DNA of 64,000 nucleotides, from NCBI RefSeq assembly GCF_014652355.1, contig NZ_BMYQ01000013.1, positions 1 to 64,000 on the forward strand, written 5' to 3'. Made by a program: the position numbers and the translations under genes. Of the stretch, positions 44,045 through 52,120 are shown piece by piece. Position 1 is the first letter of the stretch; each line of letters opens with the position of its first letter. A model generated the notes under the pieces. The model worked only from the letters and a program-made list of their open reading frames with translations. It did no database searches and had not been told where the DNA came from. The DNA is from Gemmobacter lanyuensis. GTDB taxonomy: Bacteria > Pseudomonadota > Alphaproteobacteria > Rhodobacterales > Rhodobacteraceae.

Positions 44045-45298
44045 TTATCGTGCGTAGGGGTCGGCCAGCGCGGGGATCACCTTCCCCGTGCAATCACCAA
44101 ACCCGATGGTATAGCCCGCCCCGCGGCAGGCGCCGCGCAGGGTCAGGGTGTCATTGTCCTCGATGAAGCTGCGCGTGCCGCCCGCGATGGCGATGGGCTC
44201 CTTGCCGCCCCAGCTCAGCTCCAGCAGACTGCCGCGGCTCTCTTTCGTCGGACCAGAGATAGTGCCCGATCCCAACAGATCGCCCGTGTTCATCGGACAA
44301 CCGCTTGTCGTGTGATGCGCAAGCTGCTGCGCCGCCGAGTAATACATCTCGGCATAGTTCGTGCGCGACAGCACCGTCTCCTCGCCCCCCTCGGGGGTCA
44401 GGGCAACCTCCAGCGCGATGTCGTAAAGCATCGGCCCCGGCTCCTGCAAATGCGGCAGAAGCGGCACCTCGCGCGCAGGCGTCGCGGTGCGGAACGGCTC
44501 CAGCGCCGCCTTCATCACGATCCAGGGGCTGATCGTCGTCGCCGTGGCCTTGGCCTGAAACGGCCCCAGCGGCTGATACTCCCAAGCCTGGATGTCGCGC
44601 GCCGACCAATCGTTCAGCAGCACATAGCCAAAGATCATCGCATCGGCCTCGGCCACCGTCACCGGCCCTTCCGAAGGCACACCGACCACCGCCCCCATCT
44701 CCAGCTCAATGTCGAACCGGCGCGACGGCTGGAATGCTGGCACCGCATGATCCGGCCCCTTCACCTGCCCCCAGGGGCGGCGCACCTCGGTCCCCGAGAC
44801 GACGACCGAAGACGCCCGGCCATTATAGCCGATGGGAATATGCAACCAGTTCGGCGGCAGGGCATTCTCGGCCCCCCGGAACATGGTCCCCACGTTGAAG
44901 GCGTGATGCCGCCCGGCATAGAAATCGGTATACTCGCTCACCAGAAACGGCAGATGCAGGGCCACCTCGGTCAGCGGCACCAGATAAGGCTCCACCGCCG
45001 CACGCTCCGCCGCACCTTCCACCAGCAGCGCCGTCACCCGCGCCCGCAGCGCCGCCCAGACCTCGGGCCCTGCCGCCATCACCTCGTTCCAGAATGGTAC
45101 ATCCAGCAAAGGCCCGCCCGGCAGCACCAGCAGCCCGGCTTCCTCCAACCCCGCCACATCCAATACGAAATCGCCAATCGCCATCCCGCAGCGCGGCTCG
45201 TCCTCCCCCTGCGAAAAGACCCCGCACGGCAGGTTGTTCAACGGAAACGGACAGGCCGCCCCATTCGCCGTTTCCACCCAAGACCGGATCAAGCCCAT
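44045..45298 (-). CDS. fahA: Fumarylacetoacetase
   Basis: A 417-residue fumarylacetoacetate hydrolase of the eukaryote-like class. Features are SWVETANGAACPFPLNNLPCGVFS at the N-terminus, DFYAGRHHAFNVGTMFRG (metal and catalytic histidine region), ELEMGAVVGVPS with metal-binding acidic residues, and LLNDWSARDIQAWEYQPLGPF. It splits fumarylacetoacetate to fumarate and acetoacetate, the final step of tyrosine degradation. The start at 45298 (MGLIRSW) is set by homology; the open frame extends upstream without a ribosome site. Confidence 0.94.
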   Translation of the reverse strand: MGLIRSWVETANGAACPFPLNNLPCGVFSQGEDEPRCGMAIGDFVLDVAGLEEAGLLVLPGGPLLDVPFWNEVMAAGPEVWAALRARVTALLVEGAAERAAVEPYLVPLTEVALHLPFLVSEYTDFYAGRHHAFNVGTMFRGAENALPPNWLHIPIGYNGRASSVVVSGTEVRRPWGQVKGPDHAVPAFQPSRRFDIELEMGAVVGVPSEGPVTVAEADAMIFGYVLLNDWSARDIQAWEYQPLGPFQAKATATTISPWIVMKAALEPFRTATPAREVPLLPHLQEPGPMLYDIALEVALTPEGGEETVLSRTNYAEMYYSAAQQLAHHTTSGCPMNTGDLLGSGTISGPTKESRGSLLELSWGGKEPIAIAGGTRSFIEDNDTLTLRGACRGAGYTIGFGDCTGKVIPALADPYAR

Positions 45299-45366
45299 CT
45301 GGCTTCCTTCATTTTCTGTCTGAAAATATCCCACGGGGGTACGGGGGTGTGAAACCCCCGCTGCCG

Positions 45367-46722
45367 TCACTTCACACCGGGCGTTCCGTCGAACTTCTTG
45401 TCCAGACTGTCCCAGCACTCGATATAATCATCCTGCAGGGGGGCCGCCTGCGCCGCCCATTCCGTCAGATGCTGCGGGAAACGGGTTTCGAACATGAAGC
45501 TCATGGTCTCATCCAGCTTCTCGGGCTTCAGCTCGCCATTGGACGCGCCCTCAAAGGCGTTGCGGTCCGGCCCATGCGGCAACATGCAATTGTGCAGGCT
45601 CATGCCGCCGGGGACAAAGCCCTTGGGCTTGGCATCATAGATCCCATAGATATTGCCCATCAGCTCGGACATGACATTCTTGTGGTACCATGGCGGGCGG
45701 AACGAGTTTTCTGCCACCAGCCAGCGTTCGCGGAACAGCACGAAATCGATATTCGCCGTGCCCTCAAGCCCGCTGGGCGCCGTCAGCACGGTAAAGATCG
45801 AAGGGTCCGGGTGATCAAACAGGATCGCCCCCACCGGCGAATAGGTCCGCAGATCATATTTCCAGGGCGCGTAATTGCCATGCCAGGCCACCACATCCAG
45901 CGGGCTGTGCCCGATCCGCGTGCGATGGAACTGCCCGCACCATTTCATCACCACCGAGGACGGCACCTCGCGATCCTCAAAGGCCGCAACGGGCGTCTTG
46001 AAATCGCGCGGGTTGGCCATGCAATTCGCGCCAATCGGGCCGCGATGCGGCAGGGTGAAGGGCACGCCGTAATTTTCGCAGACAAAGCCCCGCGCCGGGC
46101 CTTCCAGCACCTCGACCCGATAAACAAGCCCGCGCGGCAGGATGGCAATCTCTTTCGGCTCCAGATCGATGATCCCCAGCTCGGTGCAAAAGCGCAGCCG
46201 CCCCTCTTGGGGCACCACCAGCACCTCGCCATCGGCCGAGTAGAAATACTCGTCCTCCATCGATTTCGTGACCAGATAGATATGCGAGGCCATGCCCGTC
46301 TGGGTGTTCACATCCCCCGCCGTGGTGACGGTCCGCATCCCCGTGATCCACGTCAGATCCTCGGCTGCATGGGGGATCGGGTCCCAGCGATACTGCCCGA
46401 GGCTGATCACATCCGGCAGGATATGCGGCGCCGATTTCCACAGCGGCACGTCGATCTTTTCAAACCGGGTCGTGTGCTTGACGCTCGGGCGGATGCGGTA
46501 GCACCAGGTCCGCTCCGGATGCGGTTTGGTGAAGGCCGACCCCGACAGCTGTTCAGCATAAAGGCCATAGGCGCATTTCTGCGGGCTGTTCTGCCCCTGC
46601 GGCAGCGCGCCCGGCAGGGCCTCGGTTTCGAAATCATTGCCAAAGCCGGGCATATAGCCCTCATGCGGCCCGATGGTGCTGACCGCACGGATCATGCCGG
46701 CGGGAAGGGTTTGGCTGGTCAT
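45367..46722 (-). CDS. hmgA: Homogentisate 1,2-dioxygenase
   Basis: A 451-residue iron dioxygenase. It starts with [26 protein letters not shown], continues with [28 protein letters not shown], and contains the iron-site region [18 protein letters not shown] and [16 protein letters not shown]. It opens the ring of homogentisate to maleylacetoacetate. AGGAGG lies 6 bases before the ATG at 46722. It is the first gene of a five-gene minus-strand operon and is divergent from maiA across 114 bases containing a clear operator-promoter. Confidence 0.95.
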   Translation of the reverse strand: MTSQTLPAGMIRAVSTIGPHEGYMPGFGNDFETEALPGALPQGQNSPQKCAYGLYAEQLSGSAFTKPHPERTWCYRIRPSVKHTTRFEKIDVPLWKSAPHILPDVISLGQYRWDPIPHAAEDLTWITGMRTVTTAGDVNTQTGMASHIYLVTKSMEDEYFYSADGEVLVVPQEGRLRFCTELGIIDLEPKEIAILPRGLVYRVEVLEGPARGFVCENYGVPFTLPHRGPIGANCMANPRDFKTPVAAFEDREVPSSVVMKWCGQFHRTRIGHSPLDVVAWHGNYAPWKYDLRTYSPVGAILFDHPDPSIFTVLTAPSGLEGTANIDFVLFRERWLVAENSFRPPWYHKNVMSELMGNIYGIYDAKPKGFVPGGMSLHNCMLPHGPDRNAFEGASNGELKPEKLDETMSFMFETRFPQHLTEWAAQAAPLQDDYIECWDSLDKKFDGTPGVK

Positions 46723-46765
46723 GGGGTCCTCCTGCGCTGGTCCTCTTGCCGACGCTTGAGTCGCA

Positions 46766-46793
46766 TTAATAGTTGCACTCGCAACTAAGTCAA
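46766..46793 (-). promoter_or_regulatory. hmgA promoter (-35 TTGACT, -10 TATTAA)
   Basis: On the minus strand TTGACT (46793-46788) and TATTAA (46771-46766) are separated by 16 bases, placing a start site about 35-40 bases before the hmgA start codon. The spacer is almost exactly filled by the palindrome at 46770-46787. Confidence 0.6.
46770..46787. promoter_or_regulatory. Perfect palindrome, probable MarR operator for hmgA/maiA
   Basis: TAGTTGC-N4-GCAACTA lies midway between the hmgA and maiA starts (48 and 50 bases away). Its size suits a MarR dimer, and a MarR gene is the second gene of the maiA transcript. Occupancy would block RNA polymerase between the -35 and -10 of hmgA. Confidence 0.65.
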
Positions 46794-46836
46794 GATAAAC
46801 CTGAATCCGCCCCGCCCCTTTTGGAAAGACCACCCG

Positions 46837-47475
46837 ATGACCGCGACCACCACGCTTCATGATTACTGGCGCTCATCCTCGGCCTATCGTATCCGCATCG
46901 CGCTCAATCTGCTTGGATTGGAATATGTTGCGCGCCCGGTCGATCTGGTCGCGGGCGATCAGCGCGGGGCGGATCATCTGGCAGCCAATCCGCAGGGCCT
47001 AGTCCCGGTGCTTGAAATCGACGGGCTCCGGCTCACCCAGTCGCTTTCCATTCTGGAATACCTGAACGAGACACGGGATGCGGGCTTCCTGCCAGCAAAC
47101 CCTGCAGACCGCGCCCGCGCCCGCGCGCTGGCCCATGCCATTGCGATGGAAATCCAGCCCGTCTGCAACCTGCGCGTCGCGCGCCATGCGGTGGCGCTGG
47201 GGGGCAACGCCACGATGGAAGGCTGGATGACCCATTTCATCACCCTGGGCCTTGAAGGGGTTGAAGGGCTGCTGTCCCAGGGGCCGGACCTGCCCTTCTG
47301 CCATGGCACAGCGCCGGGCCTGGCCGATATCTGTCTTGTACCGCAGGTCTATAACGCCCGCCGTTGGGGCGTGGCGCTGGATGCGTTCCCCCGCCTTGCC
47401 ACCATTGCCGCGCGGGCCGAAGCCCTGCCCGCCTTCGCCGCCGCCCATCCCGATCGGGTCAAACCTGCCTCGTGA
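46837..47475 (+). CDS. maiA: Maleylacetoacetate isomerase (zeta-class GST)
   Basis: A 212-residue glutathione S-transferase. The N-terminal thioredoxin fold carries the zeta-class motif [21 protein letters not shown] (family SSCxxRVRIAL, with Ala replacing the Cys of the motif) and [13 protein letters not shown]. The C-terminal helical half contains [24 protein letters not shown]. It isomerises maleylacetoacetate to fumarylacetoacetate with glutathione. Replacement of the usual Cys leaves the two serines, which is compatible with activity. Divergent from hmgA, with marR following after 49 bases. Confidence 0.9.
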   Translation: MTATTTLHDYWRSSSAYRIRIALNLLGLEYVARPVDLVAGDQRGADHLAANPQGLVPVLEIDGLRLTQSLSILEYLNETRDAGFLPANPADRARARALAHAIAMEIQPVCNLRVARHAVALGGNATMEGWMTHFITLGLEGVEGLLSQGPDLPFCHGTAPGLADICLVPQVYNARRWGVALDAFPRLATIAARAEALPAFAAAHPDRVKPAS

Positions 47476-47524
47476 CAGCCGCGTCCTGCTATGGCAGGGT
47501 CTGGGCAACGCCAAGGACCGCCCG

Positions 47525-47989
47525 ATGGACATGCCCGACACGACAGATTTCGACCTTGAACGCTTCCTGCCCTATCTGCTCAATCAGGCGGCCGAGGCGA
47601 CCTCGCGGTCGTTCCATGCCACCTACAAGGCCAGCTACGGCATGACGCGCACGCAATGGCGGGTGCTGGCCAATCTGGGCAAGTTCGGGTCGATGACCGC
47701 ACGCGACATCTGCACCATCAGCCATATCGAAAAGACAAAGGTTAGCCGCGCGGTGTCCGCGCTTGAGGCCGAGGGTCTGCTGACCCGCAGCCCCAGCCCA
47801 CAGGACCGCCGCGCCGAAATCCTTGCGCTGACCGATCAGGGCCGCGTGATTTTTGCCGATCTGGGCCAACGCGCCATCGCCTATGATCAGGCACTGCGTG
47901 CGCAGATCGGCCCCGAGATCGCGGCGCAACTGGATGACCTGCTGCGCCGCATCATTGCCGAAGGGGAACTTGGCCCCCCCGAGGATTAA
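47525..47989 (+). CDS. MarR-family regulator of the homogentisate genes
   Basis: A 154-residue MarR protein. The winged helix-turn-helix spans about 50-110 (WRVLANLGKFGSMTARDICTISHIEKTKVSRAVSALEAEGLLTRSPSPQDRRAEILALT), with dimerisation helices at both ends. It is co-transcribed with maiA, and a matching-size palindrome lies in the hmgA-maiA promoter. MarR proteins in such clusters usually release DNA on binding a pathway aromatic such as homogentisate. Its stop overlaps the convergent hppD stop in the four bases TTAA. Confidence 0.88.
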   Translation: MDMPDTTDFDLERFLPYLLNQAAEATSRSFHATYKASYGMTRTQWRVLANLGKFGSMTARDICTISHIEKTKVSRAVSALEAEGLLTRSPSPQDRRAEILALTDQGRVIFADLGQRAIAYDQALRAQIGPEIAAQLDDLLRRIIAEGELGPPED

Positions 47990-49083
47990 GAGGCTTTCAG
48001 AACCCCGCGGTCGATCTGGTCCTGTTCGATGCTTTCGAACAGCGCGCGGAAATTCCCTTCGCCGAAACCATCATCGCCCTTGCGCTGGATGAATTCGAAG
48101 AAGATCGGGCCGATCACGGTTTTAGAGAAGATTTGCAGCAGGATGCGCGTCTCACCGCCATCAACCACGCCTTCGCCATCGATCAGGATGCCATGGCGGG
48201 CCAATGCCTCCAGCGGTTCATCGTGGCCGGTGACGCGGGTTTTCGACATCTCGTAATAGGCCATCGGGGGTTTCGGCATGAAGCGCAGACCACGCGCGGC
48301 AATGGCCTCGGTGCAGCCATAGATATCGTCGCAGCCGACGGCGATATGCTGGATGCCCTCGCCTTTGTAGCGCTTCAGATATTCGACGATCTGCCCGGTT
48401 TCCCCCCGATCCTCATTGATCGGGATGCGGATGCGCCCGCAGGGCGAGGTCAGCGCGCGGCTGTAAAGCCCGGTATATTTGCCCTCGATGTCAAAGAAGC
48501 GGATCTGGCGGAAGTTGAAGAGTCGGCTGTAGAAGTCGAACCACGTATCCATATTGCCCTTGAAGACATTGTGGGTCAGATGGTCGAGGTAATGGAACCC
48601 CACGCCTGCGGGTTTGGGCGCGGCGACAAAGTCGAAATCGGCGGCATAGGGGTTGATCCCCGCGCCGTAGCGATCCGTGAAATATATCAGCGACCCGCCA
48701 ATGCCGACGATTGCAGGCCAGTCAAGCGTCTTGTCCGCGCCGGTATAGGGCGTGGCCCCGTTGCGGACGGCATGGTCAAAGGCATGTCGGGCATCGACCA
48801 CACGCCAACCCATCGCGGGCGCACAGGGGCCATGTTCCTCGACAAAGCGGCGGGCGTGGCTGCCGGGTTCATCTGTCAGGATATAGGTGATGTCGCCCTG
48901 CTGCCACAGCTCGACCGCCTTGGTCTTGTGCCGGGCCGTCAGGGTGAACCCCATCGAGGTGAACAGGGCGCGGGCCTCATCCGGGTTGGGATGGGCGAAT
49001 TCCACGAATTCGAACCCGTCAGTCCCGGCGGGGTTCGCCTCGGTGATGGATGCGCGCGGGGCATCATGCGGGAACGGTCCCAT
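47986..49083 (-). CDS. hppD: 4-Hydroxyphenylpyruvate dioxygenase
   Basis: A 365-residue VOC-fold iron dioxygenase. The iron ligands are visible as the histidine in HYLDHLTHNV near residue 165, the histidine in GEGIQHIAVGCDD near 245, and the late glutamate in IGPIFFEFIQRKGDDGFGEGNF. It converts 4-hydroxyphenylpyruvate to homogentisate, feeding hmgA. GAGGGAGACAAGG precedes the ATG at 49083; the frame is open 68 codons further upstream. It is divergent from an Lrp regulator. Confidence 0.95.
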   Translation of the reverse strand: MGPFPHDAPRASITEANPAGTDGFEFVEFAHPNPDEARALFTSMGFTLTARHKTKAVELWQQGDITYILTDEPGSHARRFVEEHGPCAPAMGWRVVDARHAFDHAVRNGATPYTGADKTLDWPAIVGIGGSLIYFTDRYGAGINPYAADFDFVAAPKPAGVGFHYLDHLTHNVFKGNMDTWFDFYSRLFNFRQIRFFDIEGKYTGLYSRALTSPCGRIRIPINEDRGETGQIVEYLKRYKGEGIQHIAVGCDDIYGCTEAIAARGLRFMPKPPMAYYEMSKTRVTGHDEPLEALARHGILIDGEGVVDGGETRILLQIFSKTVIGPIFFEFIQRKGDDGFGEGNFRALFESIEQDQIDRGVLKAS

Positions 49084-49224
49084 CCTTGTCTCCCTCCAAA
49101 GGAATGTGGCTGATTCAACTTTCTCACCTGCCCTTCGGCAACGGCGCGCAAAATTCAGGTGACTTTGTGGGTTTGTTGCGTGAAATTCGCACCCAAAGCC
49201 CCAATGATGCGAAAGTTTTGCAGG

Positions 49225-49677
49225 ATGGATTCGCTCGACACCCGCCTTTTGGCCGAATTGCAGCGCCGCGCCGACATCACCGCGCAAGAACTGGCCGAGG
49301 TGCTGAACCTATCGCCCAGTCAGGTGGCCCGCCGCCGCGCCCGGCTTGAGGCCGAGGGCGTGATCGCAGGCTATCGCGCGCGCCTGGACCCGCGGCATCT
49401 GGGGCTGACCGTGCAGGCCTTTGTGCAGGTGCAGATGGCGGCCCATAACGCCGACAATGCCGCGAACTTTGTACGCCTGATGCATACCCTGCCCGAGGTC
49501 GTCGCCTGCTGGACCCTGACAGGCGAGGCCGATTACCTGCTGCGCGTCTGGGTCAGCGACCTGCCCGCGCTGAACCAGCTGATCCATCACCGCCTTCTGC
49601 CCCATCCCGCGGTGGCGCGGGTGCAAAGCCAGATCGTGATGGATCAGCCCAAGGCGGATTCCGGTCTGCCGGTGTGA
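49225..49677 (+). CDS. Lrp/AsnC-family regulator, divergent from hppD
   Basis: A 150-residue Lrp-type protein: helix-turn-helix SLDTRLLAELQRRADITAQELAEVLNLSPSQVARRRARLEAEGVI and RAM domain with TLPEVVACWTLTGEADYLLRVWVSD. Head-to-head with hppD, it probably activates that gene in response to tyrosine or a derivative. The ATG at 49225 (MDSLDTR) fits the family N-terminus, with GCAGG just before it; ATGs at 49204 and 49207 are alternatives. A short TGCG-N7-CGCA repeat lies in the 141-base divergent gap. Confidence 0.88.
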   Translation: MDSLDTRLLAELQRRADITAQELAEVLNLSPSQVARRRARLEAEGVIAGYRARLDPRHLGLTVQAFVQVQMAAHNADNAANFVRLMHTLPEVVACWTLTGEADYLLRVWVSDLPALNQLIHHRLLPHPAVARVQSQIVMDQPKADSGLPV

Positions 49678-49704
49678 AATCCCCGTTTGGACTTCGCTCG
49701 ATAA

Positions 49705-49723
49705 TGGTATAGAAATAAAACCA
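49705..49723. promoter_or_regulatory. Operator-like repeat overlapping the start of the first SDR gene
   Basis: TGGTAT-N7-AAACCA, one mismatch from the perfect repeat at 51251-51269, preceded in both places by ATAA. It abuts the ATG at 49723, so a bound protein would occlude the translation start region and probably the promoter. It is attributed to the GntR/FadR regulator encoded between the two SDR genes. Confidence 0.5.
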
Positions 49724-50487
49724 TGAAACGCTTGGATTCCAGAACCGTTCTGATCACCGGGGGCGCCAAAGGCGTGGGTGCCGCCAGCGCATGGCTTTTC
49801 GTGCAGGAGGGCGCGCGCGTCTTTATTGCTGACCGGGACGGCGCAGCTGCGGCGCGGCTGCGCGACGAATTTGCCGCGCAGGGGCATGACCTGGGCATGA
49901 TCTGCGCCGATGTCTCCAAACCCGAGGAGGCCGAGCGCGCCTACCAGGCTGCGCTTGCGCATCTGGGCCGGATCGATGTGCTGTTCAACCATGCGGGCAT
50001 CATTCTCGTGAAACCCTTTCTCGACTGCAGCCTGTCGGAATGGGATGAACTGATGGACAACAATGCAAAGTCGGCCTTCCTCATGACGCGGCTGGTGCTG
50101 CCGCAGATGCTGGAGCGCGGCAAGGGCACGCTGGTCTTTACCTCGACCACCGGCGTGCGGGCGGCAACGCATCTTGAGGCGCTTTATTGCGCGTCCAAGG
50201 CGGCGATGCATCAGATGGCGCGGGCCATCGCGGTCGAATACCGGGACCAAGGCATCCGCTGCAATCTGATCTGCCCCAGCTTTATCCGCACCCAGCATGG
50301 CGAGCATGAGATCGAACAGCTGCGCAGCTATGGCATCTTCGCCTCTGAAAGCGATGTGAATGTGATGCAGGGACGGATTTGCGAGCCGGAGGAGGTGGCT
50401 GAGGTGGCGCTGTTCCTCGCATCGGATGCATCGAGCTTTGTGAACGGCGCAGAAATCTTCGTCGACAATACGTTTACGGCGGTGTGA
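49723..50487 (+). CDS. SDR-family oxidoreductase (first of a paralogous pair)
   Basis: A 254-residue classical SDR. It has TGGAKGVGAA as nucleotide site, acidic DRD after the second strand (NAD preference), and FTSTTGVRA with Y155 and K159 in YCASK. The NAG motif after strand 4 reads HAG (FNHAGIILVKPFLD), which is unusual and is shared with the SDR at 51294. The C-terminal QGRICEPEEVAEVALFLASDASSFVNG is also shared, so the two are paralogues. No ribosome site is obvious before the ATG. The GntR gene follows after 4 bases. Substrate unknown, probably a hydroxy-derivative of a compound imported by the betaine-type transporter downstream. Confidence 0.85.
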   Translation: MKRLDSRTVLITGGAKGVGAASAWLFVQEGARVFIADRDGAAAARLRDEFAAQGHDLGMICADVSKPEEAERAYQAALAHLGRIDVLFNHAGIILVKPFLDCSLSEWDELMDNNAKSAFLMTRLVLPQMLERGKGTLVFTSTTGVRAATHLEALYCASKAAMHQMARAIAVEYRDQGIRCNLICPSFIRTQHGEHEIEQLRSYGIFASESDVNVMQGRICEPEEVAEVALFLASDASSFVNGAEIFVDNTFTAV

Positions 50488-50491
50488 GCCG

Positions 50492-51190
50492 ATGCTGTGG
50501 GGGATGCGCCCGCTGGAACCGCGCGCCACCTATGGCCTGGCGGTGGATTCGATCAAGCGCCAAATCCATGCCGGATTGCTGCTGCCCGATGAACGCCTGC
50601 CCGCAGAACGGCAGCTGTCGGACCGTTTCGGCATCAGTCGCGTCACCCTGCGGGAGGCGCTTCGCGTACTGGAAGAAAGCCAGTACATTTCGGTCAAGCG
50701 CGGCGCGCAGGGCGGGCCCTTCGTGTCCGATGCCGATCGGCTGACCCAGCTTGCACTCAGGCGAATTTCCCGCGCGCCCGCAGCCGCGATGCGGGTGGTC
50801 GAATTCCTGACGATCACGCAGACCGCAGCAGCACGCTATGCGGCCGAGCGCCGGAACCCCGCGGATATGAAGCGGATGCGCGAGGCGCAAACCCTTATGC
50901 GGCAGGCCACGACCGGACCCGAACGCAAGCAGGCCGAGACCTTGTTCTTGCTTGCCGTGGCCGATGCGTCGCGCAACCCGCTTCTGGCGCGGGGGATTGA
51001 GGATGGTCTGGCAGACCTGTTCTTGCCCTATCGCGGCGAAGTCAGGGTCGATTCGCCATCGGATGCGATCTTCGACCGCTTGTTCATGGCCATGGAGAGC
51101 CAGAACATTGCCGAGGCGGAAGCATCGGCCGAGGCGCTGAATGCCCGCCTTTGGGGCGCTATTCGCGAAATTACACGCTCCGCCGCCTGA
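50492..51190 (+). CDS. GntR/FadR-family transcriptional regulator
   Basis: A 232-residue regulator. The N-terminal winged helix-turn-helix (about 15-80, AVDSIKRQIHAGLLLPDERLPAERQLSDRFGISRVTLREALRVLEE) is typical GntR, and the all-helical FCD effector domain (about 100-225) puts it in the FadR subfamily. It lies 4 bases after the first SDR gene and 103 before the second. Matching TGGTAT/ATACCA repeats before both SDR genes are good candidate sites, since FadR-type proteins recognise TGGT/ACCA half-sites. Confidence 0.88.
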   Translation: MLWGMRPLEPRATYGLAVDSIKRQIHAGLLLPDERLPAERQLSDRFGISRVTLREALRVLEESQYISVKRGAQGGPFVSDADRLTQLALRRISRAPAAAMRVVEFLTITQTAAARYAAERRNPADMKRMREAQTLMRQATTGPERKQAETLFLLAVADASRNPLLARGIEDGLADLFLPYRGEVRVDSPSDAIFDRLFMAMESQNIAEAEASAEALNARLWGAIREITRSAA

Positions 51191-51226
51191 TGCAGATGAA
51201 AACGTGAGGCGCCCCAAACGGCGTGC

Positions 51227-51269
51227 TTGACAGTCTGCGTCGAATTATAATGGTATAAAACCCATACCA
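51227..51269 (+). promoter_or_regulatory. Promoter and perfect operator upstream of the second SDR gene
   Basis: TTGACA at 51227-51232 and TATAAT at 51246-51251 are both consensus boxes, but only 13 bases apart; TATAAA at 51254 would give 21. The perfect repeat TGGTAT-N7-ATACCA (51251-51269) overlaps the -10 region. This would drive the second SDR gene and the transporter genes and be repressed by the GntR protein. Confidence 0.6.
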
Positions 51270-51293
51270 ATGATCCAATGCGCCGGAGGCACC

Positions 51294-52100
51294 ATGAAGG
51301 ACCAAGCCAACCCCAGATCGAAAGTGCCATTGGCGGGACGGCTGGCTGGCAAGACGGCGATCATCACGGGCGGGGCCAATGGCATGGGACGCGCGGCTGT
51401 CGAGATGTTTGCGGAAGCGGGTGCGCGGGTCGCGGTCTTTGACATTGCTGTCGAGGCCGGGCGCAGGCTTGAAGCCGAGCAGCAGGGCCTGGGTCGCAAC
51501 GTGATGTTCGTCGAAACCGATTGCACCCAGAGCGACGCCGTCCGCGCCGCGCTGGCCGAGGTGAATGCGGTCTGGGGTCCGGTCGACACGCTGTTCAGCC
51601 ATGCCGGAACCATCATCGTCAAACCGCTGCATGACACGACCGATGCCGATTACGACCGGCTGATGGCGATCAATGTACGTTCGTCCTTCATTGTCTGCCG
51701 CGAAGTCGTGGCACAGATGCGCGCGAACGGGGGCGGCAATATCGTCATCACCTCCTCCATCGGGGGCGAGAAGGGCTTTGCCCTGGAAAGCGTCTACTGC
51801 ATGACCAAGGGCGCGGTGCTGCAACTCGCCCGTTCCATTGCGGCGGAATATCGCGACGAGAACATCCGCGCCAATGCTGTCTGCCCCGGCTTTGTCAAAA
51901 CCGCCCACGGCCTGCGCGAGATCGACGAGCTGGACGGCCTCGGCCAGACCTGGAGCGAAGGCAGCCTTTCGGGTGTGCAGGGTCGGATCTGCGAACCCGA
52001 AGAGGTCGCCGCAGCCGCGCTGTGGCTCTGTTCGGACGAGGCCAGCTTTGTCAACGGAACGGCGCTTTACGTGGACAACGGCTGGTACGCCAAAGGTTAA
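51294..52100 (+). CDS. SDR-family oxidoreductase (second of a paralogous pair)
   Basis: A 268-residue classical SDR with TGGANGMGRAA, FSHAGTIIVKPLHD (HAG instead of NAG, as in its paralogue), and ITSSIGGEK with Y168 and K172 in YCMTK. The C-terminal QGRICEPEEVAAAALWLCSDEASFVNG closely matches the SDR at 49723. The start at 51294 follows CCGGAGG; the in-frame ATG at 51270 has no ribosome site. The betaine-type binding protein gene follows after 20 bases, so they share a transcript. Confidence 0.85.
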   Translation: MKDQANPRSKVPLAGRLAGKTAIITGGANGMGRAAVEMFAEAGARVAVFDIAVEAGRRLEAEQQGLGRNVMFVETDCTQSDAVRAALAEVNAVWGPVDTLFSHAGTIIVKPLHDTTDADYDRLMAINVRSSFIVCREVVAQMRANGGGNIVITSSIGGEKGFALESVYCMTKGAVLQLARSIAAEYRDENIRANAVCPGFVKTAHGLREIDELDGLGQTWSEGSLSGVQGRICEPEEVAAAALWLCSDEASFVNGTALYVDNGWYAKG

Positions 52101-52120
52101 AAACGAGAAGGAAAACAGGG

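Noticed and set aside
49084-49224. TGCG-N7-CGCA as an Lrp operator before hppD
   Set aside because: Only four bases per arm; repeats of this size are common by chance in GC-rich DNA.
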